Of a DNA stretch of 64,000 nucleotides, positions 43,436-54,844 are shown one piece after another. Source of the DNA: Ophiodon elongatus (Eukaryota > Chordata > Actinopteri > Perciformes > Hexagrammidae); assembly GCA_016806645.1 (NCBI GenBank), contig JACSYO010001630.1:124001-188000 (forward strand), written 5' to 3'. The number at the start of each line of letters is the position of its first letter. The stretch's first letter is position 1. The notes beneath the pieces were generated by a model that ran no database searches, had not been told where the DNA came from, and saw only the letters and a list, made by a program, of their open reading frames with translations. A program made the position numbers and the translations under genes.

Positions 43436-43979
43436 GGGCACATTCAGACTGTTTTTATTCTGAAAAGTTAGTTTTGAAAAGTGAAATGTTTTGGAAGTCA
43501 GGTAATGAGTTGGAATAAAGTTGACTAAAAAGTTGAAACAGAGAGCTGGGTGATAATTTATACTTTATAAACAGTCAAACTAGACGGGGTAATTTTTGAC
43601 CCGGGAGGACAACAGGTGTGATTATGTGCTGATGAAGTGCTTTAGAAAACAGCATCCTAACTCAACTTTGACATATACTATTCTGTGATAGGTCAAATAG
43701 TCAAAATAATATAAAGTCAAAATAATTCATTGTTTCATTTAATTTTCACTCAAAAACAGGGTATACTTTTATGTAAACAAGGCCTATTGGCCCTAAATTC
43801 CAAAACGAAGGGAAACATTTGTGGTAATGGGTTGGACTGAAGTAAGACTAAAGGTGTAAAACAGAATTGATTGACAATTTATACTATATGCTTTAAATAA
43901 CAGTCAAACCAGGCGGGGTTATTTTAGACCCCAGAGGACAAAAGGTGTATGGCAATCGGGAGGACATTACGAGGGTTAA
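43436..43979 (+). mobile_element. piggyBac 3' end with TTAA target site
   Basis: Downstream of the transposase stop the element ends with ...GGAGGACATTACGAGGG followed by TTAA at 43976-43979, the classical piggyBac target. Two direct copies of a roughly 90-bp block, with ACAGTCAAAC(T/C)AG(A/G)CGGGGT inside, lie at about 43530-43625 and 43858-43950. The matching left end, TTAACCCTCGTAATG, was not found upstream of 42199. Confidence 0.7.
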
Positions 43980-45337
43980 AGAGAGAGTCTCGTCATATCC
44001 GTTCACTCCAATGGACCATTGTTTTTACAACAATGGCAGCTCATGGAGCCTCTCAATAGTTCCCGTAAGTTAGCAGTGTATACTAGCAGCGCCGTAAAGT
44101 TAGAGTTTATGATGGACTTTCAACAGGTAAGATGTTTAAAGAAAGATATTTTATATTACCACCACACCTGAATAAAAGGAGCACATGCATTATAGCATGT
44201 TAGTGGATAATTCATGGAACGAACAACCTATGAATTGTAAAATTTGTTTTGTTGCTTGCTGAAGGCCATTATATCAAACGTTGTGTAATAAGAGGGATAA
44301 AAGCTTCTAAACAGGATTTTTTTTGCTGGATAGGATGATTTAAATGTTAATATGAAATATCAGATTTTATGAACTTAAGATAACATTGGGCCATGTGGTT
44401 GTAGAGTTGTGGATGTACACTAACAAATTGCAGTAAAAATACAAGAAATTCTGTACAGTCATGTACTATTCTTCATAAATACAGTTGAATACAGTTAAAT
44501 AAAGCAAAAGTTGACGCCTTGGAAGAATTTTTTTTTAACAACGCTAGTGTCCAATCTTGCAGTATACTACAGTATTTATTCCTTTTTCAGTTGACTAACC
44601 CATTACTCTTTAAAATCGCATTGCATCAAGTGTCTACTCCTTACATAGTCAACGTAAAGAAAGTGAAAAGAAAACCTTAGATATCATAGAGCCGTGATCT
44701 TATTCAGGATGGAAGAATAAGAAGAGGAAATTTGAAAAGACGATTTTCAACAGACTCTGAACGAAGCACCGAAGCGGACCGAGCACCACCTGCTGCTTCA
44801 CCTCGCCTACAAACACACCGTAGTCCATCCTGCCTCTGGTTCACTTTACAAGGTAATAAGGATGTTATCAAAGTCAGTGTTAACGTGTTAAGTCATTTTC
44901 TGTTGAATTGACATTGTATTGATTTTTTGCCGATAACGTGACTCGTTTTTGACCGCACGTGGCAAGCATGCATGCAAACGCTTTCAGCTAACTTTAGCTA
45001 GCATACCGTAACGTTACTCTCTGGAGTGATAACAGTTGATCTTGTTATTTTTCTTTCGAACTACATTACCAGCGTGTAGAGTCATTTCATTTTCATCTTT
45101 CAGCAATTGAATCAAATTAAGTTAGAGCTAACGTTAACATTGTCATATTCATTTAACATTGAGGCTATGTTAACTTCAGCTATAGCGTTTGCTTTGTTAA
45201 TTTAATTTGGATTCAATTACTGTTAAATCAAAGGTCCAACGTAAAATATGATCCCTTATTGATGTTGTAAAATCTAACTTAGAATTTGTATTTGTTTATT
45301 CCAATGGGGTTCAGTATTAGGTGCAAATACTCTAGAA
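43980..45337. other. Intergenic; no gene recognised
   Basis: Possible exon-like blocks with GTAAG/GTAATA donors end at about 44127 and 44852 on the plus strand, but no partner exons or known domains were found. Some ACAGTA-rich MITE-like sequence lies at 44430-44580. Confidence 0.35.
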
Positions 45338-46010
45338 CAGGGGTGTCCAAACTACGGCTTGGAAAGTGGTAGGAGGCAGACACGAAATACTTTGTCCAGG
45401 AACCAAAGGTGTTTATTTATATAAGTAGCTCTGCTACACGTGTACTCAAACATATATAAAGAAAACAAACAAACAGTTAACTGAATAAATCTTAACTCAT
45501 CTCTAAGGTAACCTAGATTAACTTAACCTCACGTGCACACAGCTACACCGTAAGGTCACTTGTTCCCCCTGTAACAGCCAAAGGCATCTGCTTAAGTAGA
45601 GCCTTCAATCAGCCCGATCCAGCCTGCACCATGAGTGCAGGTGAAACCATTCACTTCCCCCCTACTTGCACTAACCCCATGATGTCACTGCTGACATCAT
45701 CCAGTGTATAAATAGGCTCGTTCGAGATGAGCCGGTCCTGCGCAGAATCGATCACCGGCGATCGGCGCGCAATGCATGCCGGTTAGATTTCTGTCCGACT
45801 TGCTCCCGACTAGCTCTGATGTCATGACCACGTGGTCAACGATAATCTCATGAGAGCGAGGCGGCCGCAGGTTTTAGAGCCAGGCGCCGCAGTAGCTCTC
45901 CACCGACTGCATGGCCCAATGCATGATGGGAAACGCCTCGCTGTCGCCACATCAGAGAGCTGATTGGCTCTTAGATTTGACAACACCACGTGTTGTAGAA
46001 AATCCTATTT
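45338..46010. mobile_element. Transposon-derived segment with hAT-like left end
   Basis: It begins CAGGGGTGTCCAAAC at 45338, the terminal motif of many vertebrate hAT (Charlie-like) elements. Read on the minus strand, the following 600 bp contain TATTTATAC and ATAAATAAACACC signals in LTR-like order, so an LTR is an alternative. The right border was not found and no ORF is present. Confidence 0.35.
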
Positions 46011-47260
46011 TTCTGTGTATTTGTAATACTTAACACTCGATTGTTGGCTGTCAGTCTAATGTAGTGCAAAGATGTGGGTGTTAATTAATAATAATATAAG
46101 GTTATTTATTTAGCATCTGTAAATAAAGATATTTATAGAGAAATGACAACTATCTTCACATATTTATATAAATGTTTAAATAAATATGACATAAAAGATA
46201 TCCAAACTTAGACCACTGTGAAAAGTAGATTTATTGTTTTGGAAAATCCCATTTGTGTGACCAACAGATTGAAAATAGATTTGTTCCATTTGTGAGATTT
46301 AATATTAGATATCCCAAAATGTTTTATGCTTTTTTCAGACCTTTTATGACTTTATAATGGATGTATGTTGCACAGCTCAGGATGCGTGATGTCATTGCAG
46401 AGTGGACATGAGCTTTAGAATCTTGTGAAATTTTATTTTGCCACCATTTCCACAATTTTCACTTTTCATACAAAATGTGTGGATAAAAGGTTTGTGTGGA
46501 ATTTTGTGCTGGTCGTAGATATATGTCAATGGACTCCAACAGACTTAGACATGTTTGTCTGTGAGCCTGAAAGTGAGAGGAAATCCACCTCTCTGCTCCA
46601 TAGAGACCCATGTTAACTCGGACTCCAAAAAGATCTCGCACAGACAACTGGACCAGATTTCTATTCAGCCATAAAAGCCACATGTTTACACTACACACCC
46701 CTTCTTCTCCTTGTCGGATATCGAAGCAATAGGAGCTACGGTTATATGAGTTTTGAGATAGTTTTGACAGGTTTTAAATCAATGTTAAGCCCATGTAGTC
46801 TCCTTGAAGTTATCACTATGCCACAACGTTTGATGTGGCAGCACACAGGTGATTGATATGAGCTAATTACTGCAGTTTGACACACATAATACTACTACTA
46901 CTACTACTTAGGCTATTACTGCTTCTATTACACCACTGATAACTTCTACTGCTACTACTGCCACTGCTGAAACTACTACTCGTTACAACCACTACTTCTA
47001 CAGTTTAGCTTCCAGCTTCTCCTGTATTGTAATTCATCTCTTGGATTCTTTAGATGATGCATTTTTGCTTCTAACTTTTCCAGTTATACATTTCAACTAC
47101 AAGGTTTAGTTTCTCAGGCATGAGAAAAACATTCTTGAACGACATCATCTGGAAAATCAGCAACACACACACACAACAGCAATCACTATGACGGGCACAA
47201 TCTGTTGTCAATTGTAATCAGTTCCAACATGGTAGATGTGGTAAATTATTGTCAAGCATT
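46011..47260. other. Intergenic; no gene recognised
   Basis: AT-rich sequence with a short ACT-rich patch at about 46890-46990. No domain or repeat family is recognised. It ends at the TATA box of the micro-ORF. Confidence 0.35.
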
Positions 47261-47267
47261 TGGGTAT

Positions 47268-47276
47268 ATAAAGGCA
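47268..47276 (+). promoter_or_regulatory. TATA box upstream of the spliced micro-ORF
   Basis: GTATATAAAGGC lies about 35 bp upstream of the ATG at 47306, giving a very short 5' leader if it is used. The spacing is compatible with a compact transposon or viral-type promoter. Confidence 0.5.
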
Positions 47277-47305
47277 CCTGCAGAACCTCGGTTTGATCTG
47301 CAAAA

Positions 47306-47666
47306 ATGGAGAAACAAACATTTAACTTGTGGGATGACAAAGGTGCCATGACGGTAAAAGTGAGCAGGGAAATTGCGGATCGACTGACAAACGGTGAGTT
47401 TAAAAAAAAGTATGATTACTTAATGACTTTGTTATTTGTTTGTCCATTTGTATGGGCATCATTACCTTCAATTTGTTTCCAGAGCCAATGTTTGCCCGAA
47501 GCTTGATGGAGCAAATAAGAGCTACAGAACACAATCCAGGTAAATTATGTAATTGTTAATAATTAAATGCACAAGGATTGTTCTTTTAAATGTTTAGACT
47601 TTCTCTGCAGTAAACTCTCAAAAGGCGATGCATCAGATTTGTATTCTAAACAGTGTTGTCACCTAG
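47306..47666 (+). CDS. Hypothetical spliced micro-ORF (66 aa), identity unknown
   Basis: Three exons fit: 47306-47393 (donor G/GTGAGT), 47483-47539 (acceptor TTTCCAG, donor CAG/GTAAAT) and 47611-47666 (acceptor CTCTGCAG). The phases match and the product starts MEKQTFNLWDDKGAM and continues EPMFARSLMEQIRATEHNP after the first junction. It ends at TAG 47664-47666. I do not recognise a domain. It is preceded by a TATA box and followed at 47790 by a hAT-like end, so it could be the first exons of a larger host gene, a captured gene piece or part of a mobile element. The third exon is the least certain. Confidence 0.4.
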
Positions 47667-48400
47667 CCTCCTGTCTTCCCCACTCCTTAACCTCGAACAT
47701 TCACCCTTGGCCCACAGTTCCCCTGCCGTCACTCAGGTTCGGACCCAGCCAGCAGCCACTTCTATTTGCCCCAGTCCTGTGCCCAGGCCCAGGGGCGTCG
47801 TTAGGCCGGCTGAAGCCCCCCTAAAATAGGAAATTTATTTTGGTAATGTCATTAAATCAAACTATTGTTTCTCACATGGACAAGTTATTTGTAACTCTAA
47901 CATGCTACATATGTGCGTGTGTTCTGGTTTGTATGTTTTCTCCCCCTTCAAATTACAATCCAATAGCCTATCATCATACTTAACGATATAAGACGGGCAC
48001 TAGGACCTCGGGGAGGCTGCTGCGCTGGCTTTCTCACTCTGCCAAGTAACGTCTCTCGTCAACGACAGCCAGGATTATAGCCAAGGAGTTCAGCTCAAAG
48101 TAAATGATGCATGGAGTGAAATTGTAAGTACAGGTAGTTACAGAATGTGGCTACTTGTAGTTGTTAACGATTGTTACCTGCTTAAATTTAGGTTTACTTG
48201 AGGCAAATGAAAGGGAATATTGTAGTGGGCTATGTTAACACTAAGCTAGCTAGCTATTTTATTAGAAACTGTCTCCAGTGAGCAATAGTGTGAACGAGCG
48301 AATGCGAAATACAAGAAATAACTATTGACATCTCTATTCTTTGCATTAATATATCTCTCTAGTATTTCGAAACAATAATATCAGTGCCTATAGAATGTTG

Positions 48401-49482
48401 TGTCATGGTTTGGGGTTTTAGGTGGTCACTTCCTGTCTTATTTTGAAAAGTTCCCTGTCTTGTGTTTCCCCGGGTCCCTTCATTTCCTGTCCTTGTGATT
48501 GTCTAATTGAATCCTCCCGTGTCTGATCACCTGCACCTCGCTGTGTATTTAAGCCCTGTTTTTCTTGGACTGTTTGCAGCTCAGTGTTTCCCGTGCTTGT
48601 TTTTCACGATCCTGGTTCGCCTAGTCGTTTCATTAAATTCCTTGTTTTGAACTCAACTACGAGCGTCCTCATGAGTCTGCATTTGGGTTCTGCCTTCTTT
48701 GTTCCGCCGAAAATGATAGAACGAACGGACTACAACATGGACTCAGCAGACTCCGGTTATCTCCATCAGACTCTCGCTTCACAAGGCACTCTCGTGGGCA
48801 ATATGACCAACGCCTCCAGACCGTTATGGAGTCCCTCAGATCCCTTTCTGCTGACATGGGTCAGCTGGGACAGCAGATCGGCCAGGTTTGCTCACGGCTA
48901 TCCTCTTCAGCCCCAGAAGTTCCACCTGCTCCTTCTCTACCGCCTACCCAGCTTGCCTTTTGCCCCCAGGAGCCACACGTCAAGGCACCTGACCAAACTA
49001 TGGACCCTGCAGACTCTGGTGCACACCTTATGGGGGACCACCACGACAAGCTTGTCAGGGACATGGAGTCACTCAGAAAGCTGTTGCAGCGGTGGTCCGT
49101 TCCGCCTGCTGCCTCAGCCGACCCCTGTTCCCTGCAGTGTCCGACTCCAGATGTTGGTTCCCAGCCGGCGCAGCGGCCGACACCGGAGTCCCGTTCCCTG
49201 TCCTGCGTCTGGCGGTCGCCCTCCAGAGCCCCCTCGGTGCATGTCTGGTGGTCATGCGGCCTCCGGAGCATGTTCCACCCTGCCCTCGGTCCCTCCTCCA
49301 GGGACTCTTTGACTGTTTGCATCTTAGTGTTTCCTGTGTTTGGCTCTATCTTCTTCCCATGCCTGTTTTTTCGCGATCCTGGTTCGCCTAGTCGTATCAT
49401 TAAATTCCTTGTTTTGAACTCCACTACGAGCGTCCTCATGAGTCTGTATTTAGGGCCTGCCTTCGTTCTGCCGAACAGGACA
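48401..49482 (+). mobile_element. Internally deleted Ty3/gypsy retrotransposon with TGTTG target duplication
   Basis: TGTTG at 48396-48400 and 49483-49487 flanks an insert that begins TGTCATGG and ends GGACA. The 5' LTR spans about 48401-48718. Its distal part (CCTGGTTCGCCTAGTCGT..., ATTAAATTCCTTGTTTTGAAC) is repeated at about 49305-49482 as a 3' LTR that lacks its own 5' part. In between lies a gag-like frame starting MDSADSG near 48738, with a frameshift near 48800, and a second MDPADSG-like start at about 49001. No pol is present, so the copy depends on others for movement, if it ever moved in this form. Confidence 0.75.
48738..49300 (+). pseudogene. Ty3/gypsy gag fragment (frameshifted, duplicated start)
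   Basis: The ATG at 48738 opens MDSADSG..., a start common to teleost gypsy gag proteins. The coiled-coil-like continuation MESLRSLSADMGQLGQQIGQ is in the next frame from 48826. A second MDPADSG at about 49001, followed by MESLRKLL, shows that the N-terminal segment is present twice. No CCHC knuckle is present. Confidence 0.6.
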
Positions 49483-49569
49483 TGTTGTTTCTAATCAGTT
49501 AATGCTAGTGAAAACTAAATGTCATAGTGTCTCAGAGAGAGACTCTTTTGTTGGAGTGTGTAATCTTTT

Positions 49570-50580
49570 TTTCAGCACCTCCCTAGTCAATCATCACAAG
49601 TTCCAAGAGGCTCAGTCCAAGCTTGGCTTGACAGCAGTTGAGCTCGTACAACTTTCAAACACTCGCTGGGCATGCCAGCTGCGATCAATGCAATTCTTGA
49701 GACATTACCTGCCATTTTTGAGTGTCTCTTTGCCATTGGATCCCCCATAGCGGTTGGTCTCAGAGCGAAGCTCTACAAGTTCTGAACAGTCTATTCACTA
49801 CTGATATTCCAGGCACTTCTGTCTGTAACTGAAGTTCCTTCAGAAAGAGACTTTAGACCTGGCAGAAGCTTTTATCAGCAGACACACTGAGGGGCAAATG
49901 CGCAGATGTATTTGCCACAGAGCTGTATGAGAAAACCAAGGCCCTGTGCCACACCCACAGTATCCCAGAACCAGATGCTAAGAAAAGGTGAAAATGGAAG
50001 ATTTTGTGTTTGAGACAACCTTGGGTTCAGGCACAGAGTTGATCAGCTCACAAACCTTGAAAACAGAGTTGCTTTTCCCCTGTGTTGGTTAGTGAGCTTG
50101 AACTACGATTTTCTAGTGTAGCTGCAGGCCTACTAAAAAGCATCCAGGCATGCAGCCCTAAATCTGAGAACTTCTTGAGTGAATCACACTTGGATGAGCT
50201 TGCCAAGCACTACAGCATTGATCTGAAAACAGGAGGTTTTGGTGGCCAGAAACGTCCTTGCCTGCAAAACAGAGGCTGGATGTCCACCCCAAGATATGTT
50301 AGCTGTGCACAACCTCCTAGATTCAGACATGTTTCCCTCTCTGAAGGCAATCATTCAAGTTGCCTAAACAGTGCCTCTGAGCAGCTGCGCTTGTGAAAGG
50401 TCCTTTAGTGCACTGCGTCGGCTGCGTAAAACAATGGGGCAGAAAAGGCTTCAGTCTTGCAGCCATGTCAATTGAAGGTGACATACTAGGGGGACTGAGT
50501 CACAACAGACTGATAGACCGATTTGCCGCCCTTGAAAACAGAAGGCATTCTTTGATGCTTCCACCCACTAAGTAGTCATT
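49570..50580 (+). pseudogene. hAT transposase relic with dimerisation domain
   Basis: The plus strand reads VELVQLSNTRWACQLRS at 49640-49690, then in another frame INAILETLPAIFECLFAIGS, matching the central region of TTF/ZMYM-type hAT transposases. At 50370-50470 the block CERSFSALRRLRKTMGQKRL is the start of the hAT C-terminal dimerisation domain, followed in another frame by NRLIDRFAALENRR. Multiple frameshifts and stops make it non-functional. Confidence 0.75.
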
Positions 50581-50939
50581 AACCTGTGATTCCATACCAT
50601 GTTTTTTTTTTCCATTGAATGGTATATTTGACACTGAACTAGTTCATCTTTATCTCTGATAGTGTCCAAATGAGCAAAAAATATCACTGGTATGTAAAAA
50701 CTACACGGACAACAAAATAGATATAACTGTTGATCAAAATCTTATTCCCTTCTGCTCATAAGAAAACAACTCAAAAGTTGACACTGTCCAGTCCATTCGC
50801 CATCCATTGTGTGCGGTCCCTTTTAAGAATTAGGATTTGGGAGTGACGTGGATATGAAAGCTAGTTTATCTGTCTTTCCTTTTAAAAGCAGGAAAATTAT
50901 TTCTCATTTGAGAAAAGTTCATATTTGTGTTGTCAAATT

Positions 50940-51710
50940 TCAAGTATGACAAGTACCATCTGGTAATTCGAGCATTAGTGTCTTTCCTTTTGTGGATCCA
51001 CTGCAATGCACGATGGTCAGACTCAAGGACAAAACTCTTTGCCAATCAGGTAGTAATTTCAAGGTGTCTGATGCCCATTTAACAGCTAGGGCTTCCTTTG
51101 CCACTGTTGAGTACCTTATTTCCCTTGGGAAGAGTTTTCGGCTGATGTACTGCACAGGCAACTGGTTTCCAGCCTGTCCTTGCAATAACACTGCTCCGAG
51201 ACCTACTCCAGACGCATCTGTCTGGACAGTAAAGGGAAGAGTGGTCTGGACACTGCAAAACAGGTTCTTGACAATCACAGTTTTGGAAGTCCTTGAACGC
51301 ATTTTCACTTTCTTGCGTCCATTTAACCCTTTATTGGGCTGGATTTGCAAGTCATGTCACTTGCCAGTACCCGTTACATAGGTCCAGGGTCGTTAGGAAA
51401 TTAGCGTTTATCAACTCTTGGCACTGGATAGGGATCAAATGCAGACACATCATTTAACTTTGAAAAGTTCACACAGAATCTCAGTTTAGGTTCATCCTTC
51501 TTTGGAACCAACACCACAGACCACTCACGGCTCGATGATTCCTGTAGCCAGCATCTCCTCCACTTCTTGCTTCAGTCCTGGAACAAGTCGGGCTGCAATG
51601 CGGTAGGTGGTGTCCCTGATTGGCTGCCGTTCTTGTGAATGCAGACGGATTTGATGTTCAATGAGGTGTGTACAACCTGGCTTTAGACTGAAGAGCTCTT
51701 TTTATTTTCA
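50940..51710 (-). pseudogene. Ty3/gypsy pol relic: RT start fused to RNase H
   Basis: On the minus strand, 51710-51390 gives LVPGLKQEVEEMLATGIIEPS, WSVVLVPKKD and RFCVNFSKLND, the N-terminal blocks of a gypsy reverse transcriptase. Only some tens of bases later, the open frame 51350-50940 reads FTVQTDASGVGLGAVL and YSTVAKEALAVKWA, the start of RNase H. The palm region with the Y-x-D-D motif is therefore deleted. The domain order is the usual RT-RNase H. Confidence 0.75.
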
Positions 51711-51744
51711 TGTGGGCCTGTAGTTCCCGGTGTTTGTTGACTAG

Positions 51745-52228
51745 ACTAGGTATTATGACTAGTAGCGGGTGAATGTTATGACGAGGGAGGGTAAGAATGG
51801 GAGGCAGACAGTGAAATAATCAGTTTCGGTATTGAGACGGCGTCAATGGGGTAAAATGGCGTGAGGTATGAGGTCACCTGATACGAGGTCAAAATGGCCG
51901 CAGGGGGCGGGGTTAAGGGGTGGGACATGGGGCTGAACCTGAATCAGAATGTCAATCTGAATGTTCGTGAGTTGTACTTCCGGACAGCAACTCAAGTTAT
52001 TTTGTAATCTGTGCATTGGAAATAAATCTATGTGAATTGAACTTTGATCCAATCTCTCTGGTATTCTGTGGGTGGTCAATTACTGAGGTCCCGTAAGTGA
52101 GTTCCTGTGGCGCCTCACTAGCAGTCAAGATAGGAAATAGTTGTGAAGTTTATACAGAATTAGGTTTTAAGGAAGTTAGCCATCATCGAGCAGAATTCGC
52201 AATAAACGGAAGAAATCCAGCCACCACA
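51745..52228 (+). mobile_element. LTR and leader of a retroelement, copy 2 (single 27-bp unit)
   Basis: This is the counterpart of 26007-26510. It holds one ACTAGGTATTATGACTAGTAG unit at its left end, AATAAA at 52021-52026, the TTGAACTTTGATCC block, a TGGCGCC primer-site-like motif at about 52109 and the same leader ending CAGCCACCACA. It abuts the minus-strand gypsy pol relic on the left and, on the right, a short piece (52229-52270) resembling the end of the LTR at 48401-48718. Confidence 0.6.
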
Positions 52229-52269
52229 TTCTGCATTTGGGTCCTGCCTTTGTCGTTCTGCCAAGCCTG

Positions 52270-52500
52270 ACAGATATTCATACAAACCATGACTAAGTTA
52301 GCTGATGTTCTGATATTCATACAAACTGAGGCTATGAGTAAGCAGTGTTCTGATATTAATACACACTCCAAGGCTAAGTTAGCTAGTTTTCTGATAATAC
52401 AAGCATGAGGCTATAAGTTAAAAAGCGCTCATGTAAGAGCAGGCTTGTTAGCTGTTCTGATATTTAGCCAGTCTTCTGACGTTTAATACAAACTGTGGTA
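52270..52500. repeat. Degenerate ~50-bp tandem repeat
   Basis: Four to five copies of a unit with TGATATTCATACAAACT and GGCTA(T/A)GAGTAAG/GCTAAGTTAGCT blocks, each diverged by substitutions and small indels. Confidence 0.6.
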
Positions 52501-54071
52501 TATTGACAACATTAAGTACTAATGCTTTTGGACCTTAGGAAACACCAGAAGCTCTTAAAAAAAGCTGGACCGCAGTTAAATTCTATGTCAAATCGCATCA
52601 CTGCCAATCAGCGTGAAAGTGCAAAAAGAGTTTACTAAAAAAGACATTGCACTTGTTCGTGCATGTTTCATACATATGATGCTCTTTACATTTTTTTTAA
52701 CCGTTTACGGCGTGTTAACTCTTTGGCACTTAGTGTACTTAGTGCTGTAAATCAATGTGATGCTGTTCTTTTGGACCATCAGTGATGTTTATACCGACCC
52801 GTGGAGAACTTTTCTCCTGCTTCTGCCTCTATCCATACACAGAAGTATATTCCTTTTTCGTGTTTGCTTGTTTTTGTGCGTCCAAAAGATCTGCTTCTTG
52901 TGAAGTACAATTAAAATGGAGGCAAAGTGAGGCTTGTTATCTGTAAGGGGATGGATGTTTTAGATAAATACAAAAGGATGTTTTGAATAAAGGCTTTGTT
53001 AAAATTAGCTTAATTTGTCTCTTTTGTACAGTAAGTCTAAGTGTTTTCCCAGCAGATGAATTTTGAAGACATCATTGCATAAAAGGGTAATGGTATGCCG
53101 GAGTGGAGATAACATCTTTAAATGTTGAACCAATATGACTGTTCAGGTGAAACACCAAGTCTTGTTTGTTAAAAAGGCCAGGTAAATTATCCATGCATCA
53201 ACTGTTTAATTGTATGTTTGCTCAATTTAAAAAAAATAAATAAATAAATAAATAATCTGAATATGGTCAGTTTTAAAAAAAAAAAAAAAAAAAAAAGATC
53301 TGGCAGTTTGGATTATTAGATTAAGTGTTAATGTAATCTCGTAAAGTTTCATCCAATATAGGTAGATTAAATGCACTCATGAACTGTACAGTGCCTAACA
53401 GAGGGAGAAAATTGAGGTTTAACATTTGAGAGATGATGTTTCAAGTCATTTTTGTGTTAACAAAAAAATATCATGATTTTAGCAGTTAAAACCATGTCTC
53501 TAGACCCTTCACAAAGGGTTGATCCACCAGGCCTCAGCAGTGGCTGTGATTCAGTCAGCTGTGTGTAGTTCCGTTAACCATTAGCTCCTCTCTTGGTTCT
53601 CTCCTGACTTCCACTACTACTGATTACTCACACAAGCTCATCACCATGCAGTTTTATCAACCCCGGTTCTTCAGAGCCAGATCGTTGTTGCAACCACAGT
53701 GGTAGATAGTAACTCTTGGCCGCTCTGCTTTTTGGTAACCAGAGTATTTCTTCGTGCTGTTTGATTTTTCACACCACAACTCCAAACTTCGACCAGGATC
53801 AGGATTTTCAACAGGCCAATTTTAAAATACAAAAATTAATATCTATTCCAATTGTTTTTTTTAATCAGATAAATTAAACATTTTTATATTACATTTTCAT
53901 AAGTTTCACTTTTTAAGTAATGGTCTCAAATTTGTGTTCTATAATGTCACAGATGCCTTTCAAATGGAGTAAACCGACACATTATTTCTGTAAAACGATA
54001 AAACTGATAAATAATGTTTAGAAAATACCAATCAGTGGTAATAGTTGACCGTGATTTTTTATTTATTTCTA
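52501..54071. other. Intergenic, AT-rich; no gene recognised
   Basis: Contains an A-rich stretch with (AAAT)n at about 53228-53255 and a 22-nt poly(A) at about 53275-53296. No coding block or transposon end was recognised. Confidence 0.4.
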
Positions 54072-54150
54072 AATTCAATTCAATTTATTTTGTATAGCCC
54101 AAAATCACAAATTAGCCTCTGAGGCATGGGATCTTTCTGAATAGGTCCAT
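54072..54150 (-). repeat. L2-like 3' tail, copy 3 (end only)
   Basis: AATTCAATTCAATTTATTTTG then GTATAGCCCAAAATCACAAATT and GCCTCTGAGG are the reverse complement of the tail seen at 24040-24106. Confidence 0.7.
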
Positions 54151-54599
54151 GTAACAAGTTTTAACCCAGAAATAATGAGGTAAAATTTTTCTTTATGCCT
54201 ATAAATTTATAGGAACAGGTCTACTTTTCTGCAGTTAAATAATTTTCTTCTGCCGACATGCGGAGGAAGCTAGCTGTTATTGGAGTAATTAGCGAGCCGT
54301 GTGTCCAGCCCTTTACGGACTTTTGGACTGGAAAGGTGGACTTTCCTTTTCTTATCAGAGCTTATTTTGTTCTGCACAACTATTGTGAAGTTCACAAAAA
54401 AACTGTAAGCGAAAGCTTAAATGCTCTCTAGTGCGACAGGGACTTCCAGCCACGAGCAGAGCTACGAGTGTTCAGACGGGTTAGTATGGATGAAAATCGT
54501 TTAGAAAGCGATGCTGGAAAAACCGTGTGTGACGGAGATCGTTTTAAAATGTAAACATATTAGTGTGGATCTAGCCTAACTCTTGAGATGCTGGTTTTC

Positions 54600-54785
54600 T
54601 GAAACAGTCCTTTCTTGTCGAGTTTGTAGGTCAGAGGGGTACTCTTCCAATCGTATAATTGGTGGTTTGATCCCCGAACTAAGGACAGATGATACACTCA
54701 TGTCCTCTGTCTCAACCTCACCTGTCATCTGTTTACATCAATGCTCACACTGTCATGATGCCGTGAATGGACCGTCATATTCTGT
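54600..54785 (+). repeat. SINE-like fragment with possible B box
   Basis: AGAGGGGTACTCTTCCAATCG followed by GGTGGTTTGATCCCCG resembles the tRNA-derived portion of a common teleost SINE (B box GGTTCGATCCC, diverged). The borders are uncertain. Confidence 0.35.
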
Positions 54786-54844
54786 GTAGGTATTATCAGC
54801 ATAAGTAACCCTGTCAGGGGATTTTGGGGCACAATTCCGTGACT

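Larger units (their letters stand above)
47790..50580 (+). mobile_element. hAT DNA transposon (TTF/ZMYM-type), interrupted and decayed
   Basis: The left end CAGGGGCGTCGTTAGGCC, with GGCTGAAGCCCCCC just inside, is typical of a hAT group whose transposases carry a TTF-type zinc finger. Transposase blocks occur on the plus strand from about 49570 to 50580. The Ty3/gypsy element at 48401-49482 is inserted between the left end and the transposase. A right terminal repeat was not found. Confidence 0.6.

Noticed and set aside
48584..49312. 242-aa ORF taken as one gene
   Set aside because: It starts in the LTR and crosses a frameshift in gag. The upstream part is LTR sequence, and most of it is an out-of-frame reading of the gag fragment.
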